NCBI GenBank assembly: GCA_014529385.2
Contig: CM043964.1
Span: forward strand, 107,624,587-107,679,586
From: Adiantum capillus-veneris
Lineage: Eukaryota > Streptophyta > Polypodiopsida > Polypodiales > Pteridaceae
Length of the DNA: 55,000 nt
Direction of reading: 5' to 3'
How positions within the stretch are numbered: the first letter of the stretch is position 1; every line of letters starts with the position of its first letter. Made by a program: the position numbers and the translations under genes. The notes beneath the pieces are model-generated. The model was given only the letters and a program-made list of their open reading frames with translations, did not search any database and was not told the DNA's origin. Positions 1-12,115 of the stretch are shown piece after piece.

Positions 1-1350
<1,350 letters not shown>

Positions 1351-1598
1351 AGTTGAAGATAGGAGTATTTGTTTGTTATGCAGCATATGTTGTACACTAT
1401 GCTTGTTGATGTATCTCAAGGTGAGGATGTATGGTATGCCAAGATTCGGATGCTTTGAATCATCCAAACCTCGCTCACTTTTGGGGGTGTGTGGACTTGA
1501 GAGGGATTCCAAAGAAAGGGTAAGGTTTCACATTCAAATCCAAAGATAATTTAATACCATGCACATTTTTTTAGTGCCATCTCCAAGCTATTTAAAAG

Positions 1599-1643
<45 letters not shown>

Positions 1644-2265
1644 ACACACACACACACTCACACACACACACACACACACAGGTACTATGAAATAGAAAAT
1701 TCAATAATACAACTACATACATTATGTTCAAAAAGCGTTGTGCAAGATACCAAACTCCAAATGACTATAAAGGTAGTACTCATTATCATTTAACACAACT
1801 ATTTCAAACAAACTAAATACAATTGTTATACCCTATCCTCATTTTTTGTTATCAATTGTAATCTCAACACATTTACTTGATAATGAAGTAAAAAATAACT
1901 CCTTTTTACAAACACTCGAGACAAAAAATACTCATTCCTCTTGTAGCAAACATTGACATTTTGTAATGTTAGATTGGGCAATACATGCAAGCAATAATGA
2001 AGTCAAAAGAGAACGAAAACTTACATGTTGAATTTCGGTGTGCAAGCTATTAAATACAAGCACTCAAGGAGCTAAAGATACTTGACTCCCATAGCAATAA
2101 TTACTACTTTACCTTTGTAATTTTAGATTGGACAACACATTTAAGATCCATGAAAATATTACACATGCATATACAAAAACATATAAATCTAAGGTGAGAT
2201 TTCAATAACAACCTTAGCAATGTGAAGATCCTAGAAAACAAGTAGTACTAGGCTCATGAGTACTC

Positions 2266-2320
<55 letters not shown>

Positions 2321-2644
2321 GTGAGTTAGGTATATGGGAAATGTTAATTAGTTAACTCATTGTGTTGAAACAATTGAAGACAATGCAATAGTCTTCTCCT
2401 TTGGTAAGGAGAGTTCTAACAAATGCATAAGAGGATAATTTAATACCTTAAAAGATCCAAGAAAATATTATTTTGGTACAAACAAAAAACCACATAGAAG
2501 CTAATAGCAAGATCCATAACATTATTTAACACCCATTATATTTTCTATACAAAAAGGTGAGATTTCAATAACAACTTTAGCAAAGTGAAGATCCTAAAAA
2601 ACAAGTGGCGCTAGGCTCATGGGTATTCTCCACAAAAGGAGAGA

Positions 2645-2692
<48 letters not shown>

Positions 2693-3490
2693 TGGGGAAT
2701 GTTAATTAGGTAACTCATTGTGTTAAAACAATTGAAAACTATGCACAATAGTCCTCTGCTTTGGTAAGGAGAGTTCTAACAAATGCATAAGAGGATAATT
2801 TAATACCTTATAAAATCCAAGCAAATATTATTTTAGTACAAACTGAAAAACATATATAAGTTTATAGCAAGATCCATTACATTTCTTAACACCCTTTTGT
2901 AGTATTTTCTATACAAAACTGCATTTTCAGCTCCTAGCTTTCTACCCCTTAACTCCTATACAAAATTCCTTATATAAGCTTTTAGCTTGCAAATTTGTGT
3001 TTAGCATCTCACTTAAATACTACGTCTTCTCGCAAGGGATCCCAACCAACAAGATTATAACACTTTCCTACTCTATACACTTTGATCACCCTCCTATGGT
3101 GATCGCATGTGAAGATGACATTGACATTTGGCCATGCTAACGACTCACAAAATATCTCACTATCATAGGTCTCTGCCATATTCAAGAGCTTAGTTCGTTG
3201 AATTGAAGGAACAGCATCGAACCCTCTCTCTACTTGAGCATAATACCAATATCTTAGAGCATATAGCAACTTCTTGAATGAGGCATCAATGAAATATTGA
3301 TTGTATAGCAACTTGCTAATGCGGATTCCTTTCTTGACCTCCTCAATTCCAGTTAAAGGATCCCTTCGAGAAAATTGCTCGTAAGGGAAAACTCCTTTGA
3401 GCTTTGTTTTGGAGTACCCAATGGCCGTTGATGTCTCCATGAGGGCGGAATGACACTTGACAAAGCGGCACCTAGCTTTCATGAAGAACT
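1351..3490 (-). repeat. Left arm of a 2-kb inverted duplication
   Basis: Read on the minus strand, this segment matches 6780-8805 on the plus strand almost base for base, with scattered substitutions and small indels. Homology starts next to the microsatellite at about 1351. It ends at about 3490, just upstream of the shared TTCTTCATGAAAGCTAGGTG. The arm contains an older tandem duplication of about 360 bp (about 2191-2553 and 2554-2920), each unit carrying a (GA)n tract, and the same duplication is present in the other arm. Confidence 0.92.
1601..1680. repeat. (CT)n-(CA)n microsatellite
   Basis: A CT run is followed by a CA run. The counterpart in the other arm, at about 8475-8551, is (TG)n-(AG)n. 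Confidence 0.95.
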
Positions 3491-3677
3491 CCTTGGCGGA
3501 GGAAAGTCTTGTTGATTGGAATGTCCTATCAGCAAGATTCATGAGCATCGACGTATCAACTGAGCATAAGGAATTAGGAGGCACCACCAAGCGGCCACAT
3601 GCATCAATGGAAGGCCAAGATGATAAGTCCATGGATTTAGGACTCAAGTATGTGATTAATAAACAGCTTGGAATCAA
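3009..3677 (-). CDS. Unrecognised coding segment, left-arm copy
   Basis: An open frame of 222 codons. The C-terminal part, beginning FFMKARCRFVKC and ending WDPLREDVVFK, is repeated in the right arm at 6787-7254 with few differences. I do not recognise the family. Visible features are a basic, aromatic-rich central stretch (KLLYALRYWYYAQ), a His pair (DHHRR) and a conserved-looking NLVGWDPLR near the end. The sequence before FFMKA is unique to this copy and may be coding or the product of an unspliced junction. Open frame in both arms supports real coding, but the arms are so similar that this is weak evidence of selection. The ATG at 3677 may not be the true start; another Met lies 15 codons in. 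Confidence 0.45.
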   Translation of the reverse strand: MIPSCLLITYLSPKSMDLSSWPSIDACGRLVVPPNSLCSVDTSMLMNLADRTFQSTRLSSAKEFFMKARCRFVKCHSALMETSTAIGYSKTKLKGVFPYEQFSRRDPLTGIEEVKKGIRISKLLYNQYFIDASFKKLLYALRYWYYAQVERGFDAVPSIQRTKLLNMAETYDSEIFCESLAWPNVNVIFTCDHHRRVIKVYRVGKCYNLVGWDPLREDVVFK

Positions 3678-3804
3678 TATTCAGCCCATACATACATCTC
3701 AACTATCAAGAATGAAGACATTGTTCCAAGTCATTACAAACTCAAATCTGCCAAAAATGACACTACAATGTTGTCCAAATAATATGGAGTTAACAAGAAC
3801 TGAA

Positions 3805-3957
3805 GAAACAAGCAAAGCTCATCACGTAATTCTTCCAAGAAGCAGACACTGTGCCCTTGCCAACCACATCTAGGTGGCAAGAAACAAGCAAAGCTCATCA
3901 CGTAATTCTGTCAAGAACCAGATACTGTGCCCTTGCCAACCACATCTAGGTGGCACA
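3805..3957. repeat. Tandem duplication of about 75 bp
   Basis: Two adjacent units contain AAGCAAAGCTCATCACGTAA and end with CCTTGCCAACCACATCTAGG. They are followed at once by an inverted partial copy, CTAGATGTGGCTGGCAAGG, so the 3' side can form a hairpin. Confidence 0.85.
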
Positions 3958-4498
3958 GCTAGATGTGGCTGGCAAGGACAGGAGGCATTAAGAGGAGGTG
4001 CACACTAAGCTGCGCCACGCTGAGTAGAAGAATTGCATGCTGCAAGGTACAAGCAACATTCACACTTGTGCAGGCATGCAACATTCACACTCGTCCCTCC
4101 CTACGAGGTCTGCATGCAGACTGCAAAATAACATTCATGCTCAAACATCACGAAATGCTGCAGGGTACAGAATGGAGCAGCTAGGAGACTATTAAGCAAC
4201 ATTCACACTTAAGAATATACATCTCAACTTTCATACATTGCTATCATGCATATGCATGAGTTTAGCAAGGGCGTGCATCCCTCCCTTGCTGTAAATCCCA
4301 TCTCCCTTTCAAAGGGATGCATCCAAGTGTGAACAATTCTCTCCTTATGAGATAAGGCTGCTAGTGGTACGGAAATACATCTGCATATAGTGTGTGCACC
4401 CTTCCATCCGTATGCACACAGAATGCATGACAATTTACATGTGCACTCGATGCGTTATAACAAGATAGAGCCATGGCAGAAGAGTTAGAACCATGGCA

Positions 4499-4765
4499 GA
4501 TTATCAAAGGAGAGTAAAAAACCAACAATTCAGCAGTCACTGTTAGCGCCTTTATCTGTTCGGCTAACAACAGTTGCCAAATCCTCTATAATAGTCAGAA
4601 AACCATGAAGATATGCAACTTCGCGTATCGTGGATTATCAAAGGAGAGTAAAAAACCAACAATTCAGTAGTCACTATTAGCGCCTTTATCTGTTCGGCTA
4701 ACAACAGTTAGTCAAATCCTCTATAATAGTCAGAAAACCATGAAGATATGCAACTTCACGTATCG
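4499..4765. repeat. Tandem duplication, period 134 bp
   Basis: Two units run from GATTATCAAAGGAGAG to TTCGCGTATCG or TTCACGTATCG. They differ at a handful of positions. The unit lies about 220 bases beyond the stop codon of the six-exon minus-strand gene, so it may fall in that gene's 3' flank. Confidence 0.9.
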
Positions 4766-4981
4766 AGGGTCTTGCTCGCTGCACTAGTCAAATCAATATA
4801 TCAAGCAAATTCAAGAGATGGACCAATAGACAGTTTGAAAATTTTGCTCTTCATTAGAATACCAATAATTTAAGAACATATGTATACATATATATATATA
4901 CAATCATGAGAACATTCAAAGATTTTGTTCTAAATAATATACAGTTTTAAATAACAACTAACATCTGCATCTTGAGACAGC

Positions 4982-6131
4982 CTAGAAAGACTCATCTAAA
5001 GCAGCTTGCAGATCTTGATCTGTTTGGAAATCCATTGGGACAAACTGATCTTTATCCGAGTCGAAGATCACAGTCTCTCCAGTAGCTGCTCGTCGAATAC
5101 ACCTCAAAGATGCTAGTAGGCTGGACTCGTCTTCAAACATGTCCGAAAAAGCGCCCATCTCTTGAATGAACTGTGCATTTCTATGTTGGTAGAAATCCTC
5201 CAAGTCTCTAGTACAAACAAACAAACAAAATGAGTAACTAAAATTTCTTAAGAGCACAAGAGAGAGAGTGAACAACCTGTCATTTATCTTGGGGATAAAC
5301 CCGCCATGTAGATCTGGGCTATCCAGTCCATTGACTTCGGTATCTACACATCATTAACAGACCATACATTGGGAGGGCCATTCAAGCACACAGCGAAGTG
5401 AAGATTTGAGCAAGAAGCTTACCTCTGTAGATTTGTTCACTCGTTGGAATAAATAGACCTTTATCAAAATCATAGATCTGTCGAATGCCCATATCTTCAA
5501 TAAACTTTTCATATCTCTGCTGGTAGAAAGAGCCTCTAGTACAATCAAACAATCAACATGAGTATCTAGATTATGTAGAGCTTACACTATTTGCGCATGA
5601 AAAAAAGGAAAGACAGCGGGAGGGAGAAACCTGTCATTTATTTTTGCATTTATCTTGGAGCTATTCAACCCATTTTCATTCTCTAATTCGGGACCTGCTC
5701 GACAATGAGAATACACATCATACAAGAACCTTACGTTTGGAGGGAGAGGCAACATTATGGACAATAAGCTTACCTGTTGCAATCTGTTCAGATCTTGGAG
5801 GGAAGCAATGGACAGAATCTCTAGCCCAGGCAACTCGTCTAGAAAACGCTGCATCTCAAATGAAGAAGAAAAAGAGGGTTTTTTCAAGACGCAGAAGAAA
5901 AGAGGGTTTTTTCAAGACGCATGTAAACAAAACATCATTGCAAGCAGTTAAAAGACCATTACCAGTCTCTGTTGGTGGAGAGGCGACTTCCGAGCAGGAG
6001 AGCCCCCACGTATGAGAAGGTAGCAAGTTGACAAGTGTTGCCCAGGAAGACTGGTGTGTCAAGTTGAGCCATGCTGTTGCTACAAATCGTCGACCAAGAG
6101 AAGGCACTCTGAGTTGTGCTGCTGCCGCCAT
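4982..6131 (-). CDS. Six-exon gene, unknown protein of 239 aa, likely organelle-targeted
   Basis: Exons, in transcription order: 6131-5963, 5854-5774, 5694-5631, 5535-5423, 5343-5277, 5207-4982. Every intron is GT-AG, the phases agree throughout, and the spliced frame is 720 nt with a stop. The N-terminus MAAAAQLRVPSLGRRFVATA is Arg/Ala-rich and lacks acidic residues, like a mitochondrial or plastid presequence (inferred). Exons 2-3 and 4-5 look like copies of one two-exon unit: exons 2 and 4 end in SEQIATG and SEQIYRG, and exons 3 and 5 end in KINDR. Exon 6 repeats the FYQ-R-FI-EMG and FDxDKxxFxP motifs of exon 4. I do not recognise the family. Intron 1 carries a short tandem duplication (AGAGGGTTTTTTCAAGACGC twice). 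The gene lies wholly inside the spacer of the inverted duplication. Confidence 0.75.
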
Positions 6132-6420
6132 GAGAGAAGGGTAGTGTTAGAAGAAGCGGCGAAGAAGGTGCTGCTATCTACGGACCACCGCCCAAGTCTG
6201 CTGCCGCCTTGAGAGGAGGGTTGCCGCCTTCAGAAGGGTAGTGTTAGGGTTAGAGAAGGAGGGGCGTAGGGTTGGGGTTTTTGGCAATCCGACTGATTGA
6301 GAGAAGGGTTTTCGCCTTGAGAGGAGTGATAGGGTTAGGGTTAGGGTTAGACGCAGGGACTTCATAAAGGTCTGATTGGGTGTACCTCACCTTAATTTTG
6401 AGACTCTTTCACATGGCAAA
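6132..6420 (-). promoter_or_regulatory. 5' leader/promoter region with CCCTAA (telobox-like) repeats
   Basis: On the minus strand, upstream of the ATG at 6131, lie several CCCTAA/CCTAACCC units, including three in tandem at about 6327-6350, and CT-rich stretches. Telobox-like and CT-rich leaders are well known in plant nuclear genes for ribosomal and organellar proteins. A 63-codon upstream ORF (6365-6174) is in the same frame as the gene but is closed by a TAG 14 codons before its ATG. No confident TATA box was found. Confidence 0.5.
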
Positions 6421-6779
6421 AGCTGTCCATTCATGTGGAGCATCCAAGTTCTTGTATATTGACTCACATTATGAAAAGAGAGGGCCTACAACATAGTGGA
6501 AAGTTTAAAGCTATTGCTCTTGCTTGGCCCTCTTCTTTTTCTATTTGATTTTGCTTTGATTGTTTTTTGTCTGTTTTTTGTCTTTGTTGCTTGCTCTGCT
6601 TGTGTTTTTTTCTCTGTTTTGTTGATTGTTGTTTCCGCTGCTTGTTTGTGTGGTGTGCGTGTGAATTTTTGTGTGTTTTTCTGTGTGTTTTGTTATTTTT
6701 TCCTTTGGGTAGAGCATTAGGGTTAAGGTTTCCTTCTCTATAGGTGCTAATTGATCAGATCTAGTGAGGTCTCCCCCAC
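6421..6779. other. Spacer, T-rich, no gene seen
   Basis: The stretch from about 6530 to 6700 is a T/G-rich, TTTTTTGT-like low-complexity sequence whose open frame is compositional. Nothing else is supportable. Confidence 0.6.
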
Positions 6780-6786
6780 ATTCTTC

Positions 6787-7254
6787 ATGAAAGCTAGGTG
6801 CCGCTTTGTCAAGTGTCATTCCGCCCTCATGGAGACATCAACGGCCATTGGGTACTCCAAAACAAAGCTCAAAGGAGTTTTCCCTTACGAGCAATTTGCT
6901 CGAAGGGATCCTTTAACTGGAATTGATGAGGTCAAGAAAGGAATCCGCATTAGCAAGTTGCTATACAATCAATATTTCATTGATGCCTCATTCAAGAAGT
7001 TGCTATATGCTCTAAGATATTGGTATTATGCTCAAGTAGAGAGAGGGTTCGATGATGTTCCTTCAATTCAACGAACTAAGCTCTTGAATATGGCAAAGAC
7101 CTATGATAGTGAGATATTTTGTGAATCGTTAGCATGGCCAAATGTCAATGTCATCTTCACATGCAATCACCATAGGAGGGTGATCAAAGTGTATAGAGTA
7201 GGAAAGTGTTATAATCTTGTCGGTTGGGATCCCTTGCGGGGACGTAGTATTTAA
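6787..7254 (+). pseudogene. Right-arm copy of the unrecognised coding segment, 5'-truncated
   Basis: It encodes FFMKARCRFVKCHSAL through NLVGWDPLRGRSI, nearly identical to the minus-strand copy at 3009-3482. The upstream sequence is unrelated to the left copy: the break is immediately before TTCTTCATG, so any N-terminal exon and promoter of the left copy are missing. The C-terminus also differs (RGRSI instead of REDVVFK) because of a small change near the stop. It could be a decayed duplicate, or the break could coincide with an exon boundary. Confidence 0.45.
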
Positions 7255-7574
7255 GTGAGATGCTAAACACAAATTTGCAAGCTAAAAGCTTATATAAGGA
7301 ATTTTGTATAGGAGTTGAGGGGTAGAAAGCTAGGAGCTGAAAATGCAGTTTTGTATAGAAAATACTACAAAAGGGTGTTAAGAAATGTAATGGATCTTGC
7401 TATAAACTTATATATGTTTTTCAGTCTGTACTAAAATAATATTTGCTTGGATTTTATAAGGTATTAAATTATCCTCTTATGCATTTGTTAGAACTCTCCT
7501 TACCAAAGGAGAGGACTATTGTGCATAGTTTTCAATTGTTTTAACACAATGAGTTACCTAATTAACATTCCCCA

Positions 7575-7576
<2 letters not shown>

Positions 7577-7624
<48 letters not shown>
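7577..7624. repeat. (CT)n microsatellite
   Basis: A pure CT run inside the right arm. It is the partner of the (GA)n at about 2650-2690. A shorter CT run lies at about 7950-7976. Confidence 0.95.
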
Positions 7625-7626
<2 letters not shown>

Positions 7627-7949
7627 CTTCTCCTTTTGTGGAGAATACTCATGAGCCTAGCGCCACTTGTTTTTTAGGATCTTCACTTTGCTAAAGTTGT
7701 TATTGAAATCTCACCTTTTTGTATAGAAAATATAATGGGTGTTAAATAATGTTATGGATCTTGCTATTAGCTTCTATGTGGTTTTTTGTTTGTACCAAAA
7801 TAATATTTTCTTGGATCTTTTAAGGTATTAAATTATCCTCTTATGCATTTGTTAGAACTCTCCTTACCAAAGGAGAAGACTATTGCATTGTCTTCAATTG
7901 TTTCAACACAATGAGTTAACGAATTAACATTTCCCATATACCTAACTCA

Positions 7950-7987
<38 letters not shown>

Positions 7988-8470
7988 GGGAGAGTACTCA
8001 TGAGCCTAGTACTACTTGTTTTCTAGGATCTTCACATTGCTAAGGTTGTTATTGAAATCTCACCTTGAGTGCTTGTATCTTTAGCTCCTTGAGTGCTTGT
8101 ATTTAATAGCTTGCACACCGAAATTCAACATGTAAGTTTTCGTTCTCTTTTGACTTCATTATTTCTTGCATGTATTGCCCAATCTGACATTACAAAATGT
8201 CAATGTTTGCTACAAGAGGAATGAGTATTTTTTGTCTCGTGATTGTAAAAAGGAGTCATTTTTTACTTCATTATTGTGTAAATGTGTTGAGATTACAATT
8301 GATAACAAAAAATGAGGATAGGGTACAACAATTGTATTTAGTTTGTTTGAAATAGTTGTGTTAAATGATAATGAGTACTACCTTTATAGTCATTTGGAGT
8401 TTGGTATCTTGCACAACGCTTTTTGAACATAATGTATGTAGTTGTAATATTGACTTTTCTATTTCATAGT

Positions 8471-8474
<4 letters not shown>

Positions 8475-8551
<77 letters not shown>
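8475..8551. repeat. (TG)n-(AG)n microsatellite
   Basis: A TG run is followed directly by an AG run, in the right arm of the inverted duplication. Confidence 0.95.
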
Positions 8552-8552
<1 letters not shown>

Positions 8553-8825
8553 ACTTTTAAATAGCTTGGAGATGGCACTAAAAAACTATGCATGGTATTA
8601 AATTATCTTTGGATTTGAATGTGAAACCTTACCCTTTCTATGGAATCCCTCTCAAGTCCACACCCCCCCAAAAGTGAGCGAGGTTTGGATGATTCAAAGC
8701 ATCCAAATCTTGGCATACCATACATCCTCACCTTGAGATACATCAACAAGCATAGTGTTCAACATATGCTGCATAACAAACAAATGCTCACTCCTATCTT
8801 CAACTTATATGTATATATATGTATT

Positions 8826-10048
8826 TTCCTTTTTAGTCAAGAAGCAAGATTATGGAGGCTTTGAAAGTAGATCTTTATTATGCCATACCGCGGTAAGAGT
8901 AGGGTGTGCATAAGTGAGCATAGGAAGTATATAAGTAGCATAGTGTAGAGAAGGGAGAAGCAAGAAGGTGACCTTGTCAAAGCCCCATGGGAAGTCACCA
9001 TGTGCGGGAGCAAGAGAGGCATGAGAGGAAGATGGCAATGCTTCTTTCAAGCTAGAAATGGCAAGCGCTTGCATGGGCATGACGAGGTAAGAGAGGTGGA
9101 GCAAGGCAAGTGGAGGTGGCTTACTTCATGGAGATGGTGGAGGAGGGAGCTTAAGCTACAAGAGGCACTAAGGGGAAAGCATGGTGAGGGAGAGAGAGAT
9201 AGGGTTGTAGAAGCTCATGGAGGAGGAGAGTATGAGTAAGGCTAAGAGAGGAGGAGGAGTAGCATGGTTTGGAGAGGTTCAAGGTCTTCTTCTTGAGAGT
9301 GGGTTGGAGTCTCTCTTTTTCTAGTGTTCTCTTCTTCTTCTAGTGTTGAAGCTTGAAGCCATTTGTGAGTGGCATGGCATGCCTTTATATAGGAGGAGGA
9401 GGAGGGATTAGCTTAGGTTAAAAGCGTGCTTAAGGTTAAGATAAGTAGGAGACAAAACAAGCTTGTAGATGACATGTGGGTAGACCAGAGAGGTGAGGTG
9501 TAAGGGAAGGGACATAACCTTTATTATGGCACATGGGAGAGGTGGCTTGAAGAGAAAAGGTGAATAGGATTTTTTTTTAAGTGGCCTCATAAATGCAAGA
9601 TAAGTGTGTGGAAGAGGTGAGGGGAGGGGTCACATGTGTGGAAATAAATGCTTGTAAGAAAGGAGTACTATGAAAGTGAAAGGTTTAAGCATTTCTATTT
9701 TTTATGATTTTCTTGGTCAAGGTGTGTAAGAGCAAGGATAGATCTCATTTACTCCTTGAGATCTTAGATAGGACTCAAAAGAGGCAACTAGGGGGGTAGA
9801 GTTTAAGGAGAGGGAAATCTCATGAGTGAATAGACTAGATATTTTAGCATGAGGTGGCAAGGTGAGGTGGCAAAAAGAGAAAAGGTGGCTCATCAATTCC
9901 ACATCACTAGGGCTTGTTCTCACGGGTATAGTGTCGAGAGCTTCTTGTAAGAGAAAAACGCTGCGGAAGGAAGAAAAATTGTATACAAGTGGGGTTGCTT
10001 GGTGCGCAAAAAAAAAACTGAAGAGGGTGGTGCAATTTTGTCGCATCA
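8826..10048 (-). mobile_element. Probable 3' LTR of a minus-strand gag-only LTR element
   Basis: The segment 8826-9318 is a direct repeat of 14137-14633, about 4.8 kb away. A minus-strand TATA-like motif (TATATAAAGG, RC at about 9387-9396) sits upstream of the repeated part, as expected for U3 before R-U5. The outer U3 edge is inferred from a purine tract, AGGGGAGGGC on the minus strand at about 10056-10065, followed closely by TGATGCGACA. The lower edge near 8820 is uncertain. No target duplication was identified. Confidence 0.55.
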
Positions 10049-10100
10049 TTATTAGCCCTCCCCTGAATGCCTCTAGCACTTCACTTTGGTGAAATTGACT

Positions 10101-10358
10101 TCATCCTATCCCAATTTTGAAGTGTATTTTGGCCCAAAAATTGTCCACAAGGTAAACTATTGATTTCAGCTCTTGGTCTTCTTCCTCACTACGTGTGCTG
10201 CATAGCTTGTTGCTAAAATTCTTGAGGCAAATTTTTTTGTAGAAAATGGTAATCCGCGCTTCCACCTCAAAAGTGAAATCTCCTCCTTCTTCTATGGGCT
10301 GAACTCCCTGGATTTGCATGACTATATCTTGGTCTTTTGGTCTTCTTGCCCGGGGCAA
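10101..10358 (-). pseudogene. Short minus-strand ORF near the 3' end of the gag-only element
   Basis: An 85-codon frame starting MPRARRPKDQDIVMQIQ. It lies just before the inferred polypurine tract, so it may be the C-terminal remnant of the element's polyprotein. The family is not recognised. Confidence 0.25.
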
Positions 10359-10636
10359 ACATGAACTCCTTGCATCTCTCTGTTAGACTAACTACATGCA
10401 CGCTGCCTTGTTGGAATTCTTGCTTGACATCCTTTATAAAGTAGTCTATCCTCTGCTTCTTCTTCTTCTTCTTTACCGAACAACCAAGGCTATGGTTGGG
10501 GTAGATTCTTTAAAGATTTTCACACCAAAACACCAAAGACGGCTTCCAAATGCCAAACTACTTTCCTCATATGCAAATAACTTCAAAGAGTTTGGTTGAG
10601 ACATGTGCTATTTCCTACAAACAACTTACCATGAGT

Positions 10637-10765
10637 GGAGGCATCACCCATCTCCACATCATCACCTACACACACAACATCATGACAGGAGGCATCACGC
10701 ATCTCCACATCATCACCTACACACACAACATCATGACAAGAGGCATCGCCCATCTCCTTGTCATG
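10637..10765. repeat. 51-bp tandem repeat, about 2.4 copies
   Basis: Units begin GGAGGCATCACCCATCTCC and continue through CACCTACACACACAACATC. Successive GCATC starts at 10641, 10692 and 10743 give a period of 51. Confidence 0.9.
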
Positions 10766-11239
10766 GCTAAAATAGGAAAAGAAATTAAGGCGCTGCTAAA
10801 AAAACTTGCTTTTCTTCTAACTTCATCACAAAAAACTTGCGTCCTCATCACAAAAAACTTACTTTTCTTCTAACTGCATCTCCTCCTTTTCCTTCACTTC
10901 TACACTCTCACAACTCTTATGGATTGTGCATGCAACCACTAAGTCTTCCTCTTGCTCCTTCATCTCATCTTTGTCATTGCAAACTAAAAAAAATCATAAG
11001 CCCTCCCCTTTGCCTTCTTTCTCGCCTTCGACCCTTGTTTCAAACTGAGTTACCACTATCTTTTCTTTAGCCTCTTGCTTTCTTTCTTCTTCATTTAAAA
11101 GTAGGACCTGCTGATTGCTGACAAGGTGGTGAGGCTCTGTGTTGGCAAGCTGCGGCTGCGTGGGAAATCTTGCCTCATCTTCCCTGTCTCCACCTTCTTG
11201 AGCATCTTTCACGCGCCCATCTTCAAATTCTTCACCTCA

Positions 11240-11801
11240 TCTTTATCTTTCCTCAATGACTAAGCCTTTGTTTCCTTCAAAAAACTCCTTTGTCTTCTTG
11301 CCATAAATGGCTCGACACTTTCGCCGTATGGATCCACTGCTCCTTGCCCAAACATCATCTTCCTATGGCATCTTTGAGCTATCTCTACCGCCTCTGCAAA
11401 TGTGTTCAGAAACTTTGAAATTACCTTGTATTGTAGGGCTGTGGATAACCCTCCAAGAAAAACCTCCAAACTAGAGAGCAAGGTGAAAAATTGATCTTCA
11501 TAGGTGCAATACTCCGTGTCTTTTTCTTGTGTGAGATGTTACATTTGACACCATATTTCTTCTCAAGTCGGCTGATGGAAAAACTTTGCATGGAATGCTT
11601 CATTCACTGCATGCCAAGACTCTTTTGCTTTCGACTAAGGGTGGAAATCCACACCCTTGCTTCGTCCTTCATGCTCAAAAAGAAAATCTTGAGCCTTGTT
11701 TGCTCATCTTCATGCCTCGAGATGATAAAAGTGATCTCAAGATTATCAAGAAAATCTTGAGCATCCTCCCCTTGCTTGCTAGAGAAGGTTGGAAACGCCA
11801 T
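11240..11801 (-). pseudogene. Retrotransposon gag (capsid) domain, frameshifted
   Basis: The minus-strand frame from 11801 reads MAFPTFSSKQGEDAQDFLDN and then TRLKIFFLSMKDEARVW, a typical Retrotrans_gag beginning. It stops at about 11604. After frame changes, the domain continues in the frame ending at 11260 with LEVFLGGLSTALQYKV and EAVEIAQRCHRKM. The order and spacing fit one capsid-like domain broken by indels. There is no zinc knuckle in either intact frame. It is probably the only recognisable protein domain of this element. Confidence 0.7.
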
Positions 11802-12115
11802 GAAAACTTGAAATGAAAAACCCCCTTTTTTTCTCTTTTTTTTAAAACCACTTGAAAGCAACCTTAAGAGGACGTGTCTTTGGGGTCCACATGATATTTC
11901 TGTGCCAATAATGCACACCAATCTCCTTCTTCATTTGCAACTTCAATAACACGCCTTTCCTCCTGCTCTAGCTCAAAACCCACTTTTTTTCCACAAAGCC
12001 GAATAAAAACAAAGAACTCCCGCTCAAACAAACAATAGATTCCGTGGTAGTCAAGGCTTTGATTGATAAAGAAATAGTATGGGATGAGTTGTACCAACTT
12101 CTTTATCACGCCAAG

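Larger units (their letters stand above)
3491..4981. other. Spacer of the inverted duplication, no gene seen
   Basis: The 1.5 kb between the left-arm coding segment and the six-exon gene shows no convincing coding sequence. It holds two tandem duplications, annotated separately, and three copies of the motif GCAACATTCACACT between about 4050 and 4210. A short TATATA run lies near 4885. Confidence 0.6.
6780..8805 (+). repeat. Right arm of the 2-kb inverted duplication
   Basis: This is the reverse-complement partner of 1351-3490. It carries the same coding segment, the same internal 360-bp tandem duplication (now with CT tracts) and the same terminal segment, ending in CTCCTATCTTCAACTT beside a short TATATG run. 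The arms differ in microsatellite lengths and by scattered substitutions. Confidence 0.92.

Noticed and set aside
6327-6350. Interstitial telomere tract
   Set aside because: Only about three CCCTAA units lie in the leader of a gene. This fits a telobox-like promoter element better than a telomere remnant.
6496-6720. 74-codon hydrophobic ORF as a membrane protein
   Set aside because: The hydrophobicity comes from a T-rich low-complexity stretch, with an equally open frame on the other strand.
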